DNA from: Clostridiaceae bacterium Marseille-Q3526
GTDB lineage: Bacteria; Bacillota; Clostridia; Lachnospirales; Lachnospiraceae
Length of the DNA stretch: 64,000 bases
Reading direction: 5' to 3'
NCBI GenBank assembly: GCA_018223375.1
Contig: JAGTTS010000002.1
Coordinates: forward strand, 62,001-126,000
The notes under the pieces were generated by a model. That model ran no database searches, was not told where the DNA came from, and was given only the letters and a program-made list of their open reading frames with translations. Both the position numbers and the translations under genes were made by a program. This document shows positions 48,943 through 55,861 of this stretch, in pieces. Position 1 is the stretch's first letter. Each line of letters begins with the position of its first letter.

Positions 48943-48955
48943 GTGATTATATCAC
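48943..48955. promoter_or_regulatory. Crp/Fnr-type operator of thioredoxin operon
   Basis: GTGATTATATCAC, GTGA-N5-TCAC, centred about 41 bases before the start predicted from TATACT (48978-48983). No -35 is present. It also lies just upstream of the regulator's own -35 box. Confidence 0.75.
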
Positions 48956-49014
48956 GGAAGAGGACAGGAAAATTTTGTATACTGATAACAAATAAAAGAA
49001 GGGAGCTGACGTTT

Positions 49015-49344
49015 ATGAAGGCTATGGAGATAAACAGAGAACAGTTTGAACAGATGGTGAATGGGGAAAAAGCGGTATTGATTGATTTTTGGGCGCCTTG
49101 GTGCGGCTACTGCAGAAGACTGGGGCCGGCATATGAAAAAATTGCAGAAGAATATAATGGCGGCGGCCTTCTGACAGTTGGAAAAGTTAATATTGACGAA
49201 GAGAAAGAATTAGCCGAGAAGGAGAAAATAGAGGTAATTCCTACATTGGTGCTTTACAAAAACGGAACAGCAGTGGACTCGATTGTAGCGCCGGAATCAA
49301 AAGCCATGATTGAGGCGTTCATTGAGCAGGCGCTGAAGAAATAG
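49015..49344 (+). CDS. trxA: Thioredoxin (WCGYC active site)
   Basis: A 109-residue thioredoxin with VLIDFWAPWCGYCRRLGPAYEKIAEEY. The redox motif is CGYC, not the usual CGPC. The cis-Pro loop is VIPTLVLYKNG. The Pro-to-Tyr change is typical of atypical clostridial thioredoxins and should alter redox potential. It reduces disulfides in the cytoplasm with the reductase encoded 17 bases downstream. AGAAGGGAG precedes the ATG at 49015. Expression probably depends on the Crp/Fnr site. Confidence 0.93.
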   Translation: MKAMEINREQFEQMVNGEKAVLIDFWAPWCGYCRRLGPAYEKIAEEYNGGGLLTVGKVNIDEEKELAEKEKIEVIPTLVLYKNGTAVDSIVAPESKAMIEAFIEQALKK

Positions 49345-49361
49345 GGACAGGAGGAAGGGCT

Positions 49362-50291
49362 ATGAACACAGAGCGGATTTATGATATGCTGGTTATTGGA
49401 GGAGGGCCGGCCGGCTATACGGCTGCCCTCTATGGGACGAGAGCAGGCTTTGATACTCTCGTATTAGAAAAGCTGTCGGCAGGAGGCCAGATGGCCCTGA
49501 CGCACCAGATTGATAATTATCCCGGATTTGATGAAGGGATCGACGGATTTGAACTGGCAGAAAAAATGCAGAGGCAGGCAGAGCGGTTCGGGGCGAAGAC
49601 GGAGTATGCTGAAGTACAAAAACTGGATTTGACGGCAGAACCCAAGAAAGTGGAAACAAGTGAAGGGATATTTTATGGAAAGACGGTGGTCTTTGCAGCT
49701 GGGGCGGCTCCCAGAAAGCTGGGAATAGAGAAGGAAGATGAGCTGATAGGACGAGGAGTCGCCTACTGTGCTGCCTGCGACGGAATGTTTTTCAAGGGAA
49801 AAACGGTGGCAGTAGTGGGAGGCGGAAATTCAGCAGCTGCAGACGCTATGATTCTCAGCCGCATTGCCAAAAAAGTTCTGCTGATTCACAGAAGAGACAC
49901 GCTTCGGGCTACGAAAATCTATCATGAGCCTTTGATGGCAGCAGAAAATATCGAGTTTCACTGGAACAGTGAAGTGACAGAACTTCTCTCGGGAGAAAAA
50001 CTGACAGGGCTCAGATTGAGAAATGTCGTTACAGGCGAGTCGGAGCAGGTGGAGTGTGACGGCGTATTTATCAGCGTAGGAAGGATACCTTCCACAGAAT
50101 TGGTGGGAGGGCAGCTGCATTTGGATCCGGCCGGATATATAGTGGCGGGAGAAACGACAGAGACAAACATTCCCGGCGTTTATGCTGTGGGAGATGTAAG
50201 GACAAAACGCCTTCGCCAGATAATTTCGGCAGCGGCAGATGGAGCTGCGGCAGCTCACATGGCAGAAGAGTATCTGGCAGATCGCGTGTAG
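49362..50291 (+). CDS. trxB: Thioredoxin reductase
   Basis: A 309-residue flavoprotein. FAD loop GGGPAGYTAALYGTRAG, redox pair CAACDG (near residue 133), NAD(P) loop VVGGGNSAAADAMILSRIA, and a C-terminal FAD block GVYAVGDVRTKRLRQIISAAADGAAAAHMAEEY. It passes electrons to the thioredoxin upstream. The NAD(P) loop GGGNSA and following HRRDTLRA keep the His-Arg-Arg that marks NADPH use. Coupled with trxA. A CRP-dependent unit inside the skin element. Confidence 0.95.
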   Translation: MNTERIYDMLVIGGGPAGYTAALYGTRAGFDTLVLEKLSAGGQMALTHQIDNYPGFDEGIDGFELAEKMQRQAERFGAKTEYAEVQKLDLTAEPKKVETSEGIFYGKTVVFAAGAAPRKLGIEKEDELIGRGVAYCAACDGMFFKGKTVAVVGGGNSAAADAMILSRIAKKVLLIHRRDTLRATKIYHEPLMAAENIEFHWNSEVTELLSGEKLTGLRLRNVVTGESEQVECDGVFISVGRIPSTELVGGQLHLDPAGYIVAGETTETNIPGVYAVGDVRTKRLRQIISAAADGAAAAHMAEEYLADRV

Positions 50292-50384
50292 GATACATGC
50301 AGCAGAGGATACCAGGTTCACTTTCGGGAAGCCGGATGATATAATAGAAGAAAGTATATCACCGACTGGCGCAGGAGATCAGAT

Positions 50385-52103
50385 ATGAGGAAAAATGAAG
50401 ACTGCATTGCTGTGTATTCCCGGAAGTCAAAATTTACAGGAAAGGGGGAGAGCGTTCAGAATCAGGAAGAGCTCTGCAGAGAGTACGTCCGGGTTCACTA
50501 TGGGGAAGATGCGCTGAACCGTTTAATCGTGTATGAGGACGAAGGCTTTTCAGGCGGCGATTTGAACCGTCCAGGCTTTAAGAACATGATGGACGCTGCC
50601 AGAAAGAAACGGTTTCAGGCGCTGATTGTCTACCGACTGGATCGAATCAGCCGGAATATCAGCGACTTTGCAGGGCTCATTGAAGAATTGACCCGTCTGG
50701 ACATTGATTTTGTTTCGATTAAGGAGCAGTTTGACACTGGAACTCCCATGGGAAGGGCCATGATGTATATAGCGTCCGTATTTTCCCAGCTGGAAAGAGA
50801 GACGATTGCGGAGCGGATCCGTGACAATATGCACGAGCTCGCCAAGACAGGGCGGTGGCTGGGGGGCACGACTCCCACCGGTTATGCTTCGGAGACAGTG
50901 GAAAGTGTTTCGCCAGGCGGAAAGACGAAGCGGGCCTGCAGGCTGAGGCTGATACCGGAGGAAGCGGACAAAGTAAGGCTGATTTACAGCCTGTATCTGG
51001 AGCTCGATTCCCTGGCGGGGACGGAGGCCCGTTTAATGCAGCTGGGGATTCAGACGAAAAATGGCCGATTCTTTACGCGTTTTTCCATCCGGGGAATTCT
51101 TCAGAATCCCGTTTACCTGACGGCCGATCTGGAAGCTTATGAGTATTTTGAGCAGAGCGGATCCGAAATCTTCTCTGAAAAAGAGGCCTTTGACGGCGCC
51201 CATGGAATGATGGTTTATAATCGGACCAGGCAGGAGAAAGGGAGAACCACAAAGCTCCTTCCGCCCGGTCAGTGGATTGTGGCTGTGGGAGACCATCCCG
51301 GCCTGATACCTGGCGGCAGATGGACTGCAGTACAGAAATCATTGGAGCAGAACAAGATAAAATCTTATCGGAAACCGAGAAAGAATGAGGCACTGGCAAC
51401 GGGTCTTTTGTTTTGCAGCTGCGGAAGTCGGATGTATCCCAAGCTGGGGCGGAGGAGGAAGACGGGAGACGGCAGGCCCTACGCCTATGTGTGCAGGACG
51501 AAGGAGCGAAGCCAGAGGCAGGCGTGCGCGGCAGATAATGCGAGAGGAGAGGAGCTGGACGCGGCTCTTACAGAATTGACAGGAAGCCTGAAGGAGGATA
51601 AAGAATGTTTTCTCAGCCTTCTGAGACAGGGCCGCCGTTTCTGCCTGTCCGGTGAGAGCGGGGTTCAGATCCGGCTTTCTGCGGCGAAGCGGGAGAGAGA
51701 GGAAATAGAGAGGAAGCAGAGAGGACTGGCAGATTCCCTGGCAATGTTTCAGGAACAGGAGGCGAAAGAGGAAGCCGTTCGTCATATGGAGGAGCTGGGA
51801 CGCAGAAGGCGGGAGCTGGACGGAGAGATTTGGCATCTGAAAACCATCCTGTACCGGGAAATCTTGTCTGATTCAGAAATCCGGGAAAAAGGCAGAAGCC
51901 TTTCTGAGCTTGCAGGCATTATGGGCGTTATGGCCGCAGAGCAGAAAAGAGCGGTTCTAAACGCCCTGATCCAGCGGATCATATGGGACGAAAACACGGC
52001 TTATGTGATCCTTAAAGGAGTCTCGGATGAAGAGCTCTGCCAGTATGAGAGGCTTGAAGCGCATCCTCCTGTCTGCCCGGCTGACGCTTTGGGGGGAGGA
52101 TAG
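50385..52103 (+). CDS. spoIVCA: Large serine recombinase (SpoIVCA-type skin excisionase)
   Basis: A 572-residue recombinase. The resolvase domain (1-155) has the catalytic Ser in AVYSRKSK and the YRLDRISRN and SQLERETIAERIRDN helices. The recombinase domain covers about 160-330. A zinc ribbon lies near 340-385 (CSCGSR...CRTKE), followed by a coiled-coil insertion (410-480). It ends three bases from the right att border. It is expected to excise the element and rebuild sigK, as SpoIVCA/SigK recombinases do in Bacillus and C. difficile. AGGAGATCAG is before the ATG. Confidence 0.92.
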   Translation: MRKNEDCIAVYSRKSKFTGKGESVQNQEELCREYVRVHYGEDALNRLIVYEDEGFSGGDLNRPGFKNMMDAARKKRFQALIVYRLDRISRNISDFAGLIEELTRLDIDFVSIKEQFDTGTPMGRAMMYIASVFSQLERETIAERIRDNMHELAKTGRWLGGTTPTGYASETVESVSPGGKTKRACRLRLIPEEADKVRLIYSLYLELDSLAGTEARLMQLGIQTKNGRFFTRFSIRGILQNPVYLTADLEAYEYFEQSGSEIFSEKEAFDGAHGMMVYNRTRQEKGRTTKLLPPGQWIVAVGDHPGLIPGGRWTAVQKSLEQNKIKSYRKPRKNEALATGLLFCSCGSRMYPKLGRRRKTGDGRPYAYVCRTKERSQRQACAADNARGEELDAALTELTGSLKEDKECFLSLLRQGRRFCLSGESGVQIRLSAAKREREEIERKQRGLADSLAMFQEQEAKEEAVRHMEELGRRRRELDGEIWHLKTILYREILSDSEIREKGRSLSELAGIMGVMAAEQKRAVLNALIQRIIWDENTAYVILKGVSDEELCQYERLEAHPPVCPADALGGG

Positions 52104-52109
52104 CAAATG
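52098..52109 (+). other. Right att border of the skin element
   Basis: GGATAGC (52098-52104) then AAATG (52105-52109). The left half of the dyad completed by GCTATCC at 46147-46153 when the element is circular. Confidence 0.8.
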
Positions 52110-52459
52110 AGATTTTGATGATGCTTCGCGCCGGCCGAAAGAGAGCCAGAGACGTGTCACTCTACAATACAATCGGAACGGATAAGGACGGAGAGACCGT
52201 CAGCCTGATGGACGTTCTGGAGGCGGACGAAATCCAGGCTCTGGATACGATTATCATGGAGCAGGACGTGAAGGAGCTTTACCAGGCATATGAGACCTGT
52301 TTAAAGGATACAGAAAAGCAGGTAATCCGTATGCGGTACGGCCTGTTCGGATCCAGAGAGCATACCCAGAGAGAGGTGGCGGCCGTTCTGGGAATTTCAC
52401 GTTCCTATGTGAGCCGCATTGAAAAACGGGCGGTTGAAAAACTCAGGGAGGCGTTCTAG
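52109..52459 (+). CDS. sigK: Sigma-K, C-terminal half (split by skin element)
   Basis: Continues sigma-K from region 2.4 onward: EILMMLRAGRKRARDVSLYNTIGTDKDGETVSLMDVL, then region 4 LKDTEKQVIRMRYGLFG...TQREVAAVLGISRSYVSRIEKRAVEKLREAF (the -35-binding helix). The frame is open upstream only to the element. An isolated TTG at 52115 could start it, but no ribosome site is seen, so it is silent until excision. It matches the spoIIIC half in B. subtilis. The order and frame fit a functional gene after precise excision. Confidence 0.92.
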   Translation, partial: EILMMLRAGRKRARDVSLYNTIGTDKDGETVSLMDVLEADEIQALDTIIMEQDVKELYQAYETCLKDTEKQVIRMRYGLFGSREHTQREVAAVLGISRSYVSRIEKRAVEKLREAF

Positions 52460-52481
52460 CCTCCCTGCGCAGGAGAGAATC

Positions 52482-52533
52482 TTGACTTTTTTTCAGGCTG
52501 CTGGTATGATAATTGGTAGTTAGCAAGAACTAA
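52482..52533 (+). promoter_or_regulatory. ahpC promoter with MarR-like operator
   Basis: TTGACT (52482-52487), 17-bp spacer, TATGAT (52505-52510), followed by TAGTTAGCAAGAACTAA (52517-52533), where GTTAG and CTAAC form a dyad. The operator lies 6 bases after the -10, as at marR. Confidence 0.7.
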
Positions 52534-52588
52534 CCATTATAAAAATAGAAAAAAGGCGCATGATAAAGACACAAAAGGAGGAATAAGT

Positions 52589-53152
52589 ATGTCATTAATT
52601 GGAAAAGAAATCAGTGAATTTAAGGTACAGGCCTATCGAAACGGGGCGTTTCAGGAGATTAGCAAGAGAGACGTGCTGGGAAAATGGAGCGTGTTTTTCT
52701 TCTATCCGGCAGATTTTACCTTTGTCTGTCCCACAGAACTTGCAGATTTGGCGGATAAGTATGAAGAGTTCCAGGACGCGGGATGCGAGATTTACAGCGT
52801 TTCCTGCGATACCCACTATGTCCACAAGGCATGGCACGACGCTTCCGAGACGATTCAAAAGATTCATTATCCAATGCTGGCGGATCCGACAGGCGCTCTG
52901 GCCAGGGACTTTGACGTTATGATTGAAGACGAGGGAGTGGCTGAGAGAGGAAGCTTCATTGTGAATCCGGAGGGAAAAATCGTAGCTTACGAGGTGACTG
53001 CGGGAAATGTGGGACGCAACGCAGACGAGCTGTTCAGAAGAGTACAGGCCTCTCAGTTTGTGGCGGAACACGGAGATCAGGTCTGCCCGGCCAAATGGCA
53101 GCCAGGTGAGGAGACGCTAAAGCCCAGTCTTGATTTGGTAGGCCTTCTGTAA
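52589..53152 (+). CDS. ahpC: Alkyl hydroperoxide reductase C-type peroxiredoxin
   Basis: A 187-residue typical 2-Cys peroxiredoxin that reduces peroxides. The peroxidatic Cys is in PADFTFVCPTELADL and the resolving Cys is in HGDQVCPAKW. The sequence SVSCDTHYVHKAWHD is typical of AhpC. No ahpF is adjacent. The reductant may be the thioredoxin system encoded in the skin element, which is an inference. AAAGGAGG precedes the ATG. It is preceded by a strong promoter and operator. Confidence 0.95.
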   Translation: MSLIGKEISEFKVQAYRNGAFQEISKRDVLGKWSVFFFYPADFTFVCPTELADLADKYEEFQDAGCEIYSVSCDTHYVHKAWHDASETIQKIHYPMLADPTGALARDFDVMIEDEGVAERGSFIVNPEGKIVAYEVTAGNVGRNADELFRRVQASQFVAEHGDQVCPAKWQPGEETLKPSLDLVGLL

Positions 53153-53175
53153 CAGAGCAGAAGAAAGGAAATGTG

Positions 53176-54489
53176 ATGAAGCATTTGAAAAATTTGAAAA
53201 TCGAACAGGTAATCGGAAGAGAAATCATTGATTCCAGAGGAAACCCCACAGTGGAAGCGGAGGTTATTCTGGAGGGAGGCGTTTCGGCCAGAGCGGCCGC
53301 TCCCAGCGGAGCTTCTACCGGAGAATTTGAGGCATTGGAACTTCGGGATCAGGATCCAGGCAGATTTTTGGGAAAAGGAGTTTTAAAGGCTGTGGAGGCT
53401 GTCAATACAGTGATCAGCCGGACTCTTTGCGGAATGGATGCCTCCGATATCCACGCAGCAGACCAGGCGATGATTCAGGCCGACGGCACAGAAGACAAGT
53501 CCAGGCTGGGAGCCAACGCCATTCTGGCAGTTTCCATTGCCTGCGCCAGGGCGGCGGCAGCAGCTTTGGAAATTCCCCTGTATCGGTTTCTGGGAGGCGT
53601 AAACGGCATCTGCCTTCCAGTTCCCATGATGAACATTTTAAATGGAGGCGCGCACGCGTCTAATACCGTAGACGTTCAGGAATTTATGATTATGCCGGCA
53701 GGGGCAGACAGCTTCCGGGAAGGACTCAGGCAGTCTGCGGAGGTATTTCATTCCCTTCGCGCCCTCTTGAGCGAGAAGAAGCTGGCCGTCTCAGTGGGAG
53801 ACGAGGGAGGCTTTGCCCCGAATCTGTCCAGCGATGAGGAAGCCTTCGAGTATATTATGGAGGCGGTGAGACGGGCAGGCTATGAGCCGGGAAAGGATTT
53901 CGTCTTTGCCATGGATGCGGCGGCCAGCGAGTGGAAGAGCGGTAAAAAGGGAGAGTACGTGCTCCCGAAAAGCGGCCGGCGCTTTACGTCTGCAGAGCTT
54001 GTGGCTCACTGGGAGGAGCTGGCGGACAAGTATCCGATCTGTTCGATTGAAGACGGCCTTGACGAGGAGGACTGGGAGGGCTGGCAGATGATGACAGAGC
54101 GGCTGGGAGGCAGAATCCAGCTGGTGGGGGACGATCTGTTTGTCACCAACGCGGCGCGGCTCCGAAAAGGCGTTTCTCTGGGCTGCGGCAATTCCATCCT
54201 CATTAAGCTGAACCAGATAGGAACGGTTTCTGAGACGCTGGACGCTGTGAGGGAGGCTCACAGGGCCGGTTATACGGCGGTTGTCTCCCACCGTTCCGGA
54301 GAGACGGAGGATACGACAATCGCCGATCTGGCGGTAGCGCTTAACACCTGCCAGATCAAAACGGGAGCGCCCAGCAGAAGCGAGAGGACTGCGAAATACA
54401 ACCAGCTTTTAAGAATTGAGGAGGAGCTGGGAGGAGCGGCCGTTTACCCGGGCTTTGGAGCGTTTGGTTTTACAAGAAATTTTGTGTAA
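53176..54489 (+). CDS. eno: Enolase
   Basis: A 437-residue enolase that converts 2-phosphoglycerate to phosphoenolpyruvate. Visible blocks are REIIDSRGNPTVEAEV, the substrate loop APSGASTG, metal and catalytic residues in VGDEGGFAPNL, CSIEDGLDEEDW and VGDDLFVTN, and the lysine in ILIKLNQIGTVSE, then VVSHRSGETEDTTIADLAVA. The codon before the ATG is GTG, and ATG 53176 is chosen (AAAGGAAA upstream). It lies 23 bases after ahpC, an uncommon partner. Full length. Confidence 0.96.
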   Translation: MKHLKNLKIEQVIGREIIDSRGNPTVEAEVILEGGVSARAAAPSGASTGEFEALELRDQDPGRFLGKGVLKAVEAVNTVISRTLCGMDASDIHAADQAMIQADGTEDKSRLGANAILAVSIACARAAAAALEIPLYRFLGGVNGICLPVPMMNILNGGAHASNTVDVQEFMIMPAGADSFREGLRQSAEVFHSLRALLSEKKLAVSVGDEGGFAPNLSSDEEAFEYIMEAVRRAGYEPGKDFVFAMDAAASEWKSGKKGEYVLPKSGRRFTSAELVAHWEELADKYPICSIEDGLDEEDWEGWQMMTERLGGRIQLVGDDLFVTNAARLRKGVSLGCGNSILIKLNQIGTVSETLDAVREAHRAGYTAVVSHRSGETEDTTIADLAVALNTCQIKTGAPSRSERTAKYNQLLRIEEELGGAAVYPGFGAFGFTRNFV

Positions 54490-54517
54490 TTTTGAACAAA
54501 GTTTTACGGAAATTGCA

Positions 54518-54546
54518 TTGTATTGGCGGCGGATAACAGATATAAT
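54518..54546 (+). promoter_or_regulatory. Promoter of galE
   Basis: TTGTAT (54518-54523), 17-bp spacer, TATAAT (54541-54546). Confidence 0.65.
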
Positions 54547-54579
54547 AGACTGGAACACTGAGCATAGGAGGAATATGTT

Positions 54580-55596
54580 ATGTCTATTTTAGTTACAGGA
54601 GGAGCCGGCTACATCGGAAGCCATACCTGTCTTGAACTGTTAAAGGCAGGCTACGAAGTAGTAGTGGCTGACAATCTTTGCAATTCCAGTGAGGAAGCCG
54701 TAAGACGCGTAGAGAAGATCGCGGGAAAACCGGTGAAATTTTATCAGGCGGACATTCTGGACCGCGAGGCCCTCAATAAAATTTTTGATACAGAAGAAAT
54801 CGATTCTGTCATTCATTTCGCAGGACTGAAGGCAGTAGGCGAGTCTGTGGCAAAGCCGCTGGAGTACTATCATAATAACATTACAGGCACCCTGATCCTG
54901 TGCGATGTGATGAGAAATCATGGAGTCAAGAATATTGTATTCAGCTCCTCCGCCACTGTATATGGAGATCCTGCTTTCGTACCGATTACAGAGGACTGCC
55001 CGAAGGGCCAGATTACCAATCCGTACGGCCAGACCAAGAGCATGCTGGAGCAGATTCTCACAGATTTCCATGTGGCTGATCCGGAGTGGAACGTGGTTCT
55101 GCTGCGCTATTTCAATCCAATCGGAGCTCATGAGAGCGGCCTGATCGGAGAGGATCCGAAGGGTATCCCCAACAATCTGGTTCCCTATATTGCGCAGGTG
55201 GCAGTGGGCAAGCTGCAGTGTCTGGGCGTATTTGGAAACGATTATCCGACTCATGACGGTACAGGCGTCCGCGACTATATCCATGTAGTGGATCTGGCAG
55301 TCGGACATGTGAAGGCCTTAAAGAAGATTGAGGAGAAGGCAGGCGTGTGCATCTACAACCTGGGAACAGGAAAGGGCTACAGCGTTCTCGACGTAGTGAA
55401 AGCCTATGAGAAGGCCTGCGGCAGGGAGATTAAATACGAAATTAAGCCCAGAAGACCAGGCGATATCGCAACCTGCTACGCGGATGCTTCTAAAGCCAGA
55501 GAGGAATTAGGCTGGGAGGCAGAACGGGGCATCGAGGAGATGTGCACAGATTCCTGGCGCTGGCAGTCGGCAAATCCAGACGGATACAGAAGCTAA
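54580..55596 (+). CDS. galE: UDP-glucose 4-epimerase
   Basis: A 338-residue extended SDR that interconverts UDP-glucose and UDP-galactose. NAD loop GGAGYIGSHT, catalytic Ser/Thr in FSSSATVYGDP and Tyr-x3-Lys in NPYGQTKSM. The C-terminal substrate part has GVRDYIHVVDLA and KPRRPGDIATCYAD-like blocks (IKPRRPGDIATCYADASKA). Full length. AGGAGGAA precedes the ATG. Single-gene unit with its own promoter and terminator. Confidence 0.96.
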   Translation: MSILVTGGAGYIGSHTCLELLKAGYEVVVADNLCNSSEEAVRRVEKIAGKPVKFYQADILDREALNKIFDTEEIDSVIHFAGLKAVGESVAKPLEYYHNNITGTLILCDVMRNHGVKNIVFSSSATVYGDPAFVPITEDCPKGQITNPYGQTKSMLEQILTDFHVADPEWNVVLLRYFNPIGAHESGLIGEDPKGIPNNLVPYIAQVAVGKLQCLGVFGNDYPTHDGTGVRDYIHVVDLAVGHVKALKKIEEKAGVCIYNLGTGKGYSVLDVVKAYEKACGREIKYEIKPRRPGDIATCYADASKAREELGWEAERGIEEMCTDSWRWQSANPDGYRS

Positions 55597-55625
55597 TTTG
55601 AAAAAGTTTAAATAACGATTTAGAA

Positions 55626-55668
55626 ACAGGCCTTTTTCAGCGGCACCGCTGGGAGGGGCCTGTTTTTT
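55626..55668 (+). terminator. Terminator of galE
   Basis: ACAGGCC pairs with GGCCTGT around a CAGCGG/CCGCTG helix, followed by TTTTTT. Confidence 0.85.
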
Positions 55669-55785
55669 GCCTTTATGGCTTTCTCCTGCTGCTCCTATGA
55701 GAACTGCTGCCGAACTGAAATATGAAGACGGGAGGAGAAGGGAACTGTCCGTCATGCGGGCGCGCGCCGAGCATAGAAGAAAACA

Positions 55786-55848
55786 GAACATATATTCGAA
55801 AATGCTTGCGGTTTCTCCGGAACTGTGATAGAATCAGAACAAATGTTC
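55786..55848 (+). promoter_or_regulatory. SOS promoter with two LexA boxes
   Basis: GAACAAATGTTC (55837-55848) is a perfect GAACN4GTTC LexA box just after the -10 TAGAAT (55829-55834; -35 TTGCGG at 55806-55811, 17-bp spacer). A weaker box GAACATATATTC lies at 55786-55797. The strong box covers the start point, so LexA would block transcription until DNA damage. Confidence 0.78.
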
Positions 55849-55861
55849 TATCTATTTTCTT

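Larger units (their letters stand above)
46144..52108 (+). mobile_element. Skin-type sigK intervening element (5,962 bp)
   Basis: The element lies between two AATG borders (46144-46147 and 52106-52109) that interrupt sigK in the same reading frame. The joined borders give GTAGAG-AATG-AGATTTTG, encoding the conserved ENEILM of sigma-K. The circle junction would read GGATAGC-AAAT-GCTATCC, a perfect dyad and probable attP. Genes inside: a small minus-strand protein, SDR, ferredoxin, NapH-like protein, Crp/Fnr regulator, thioredoxin, thioredoxin reductase, and the serine recombinase, whose stop lies three bases from the right border. It is expected to excise in the mother cell during sporulation. 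Confidence 0.9.
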
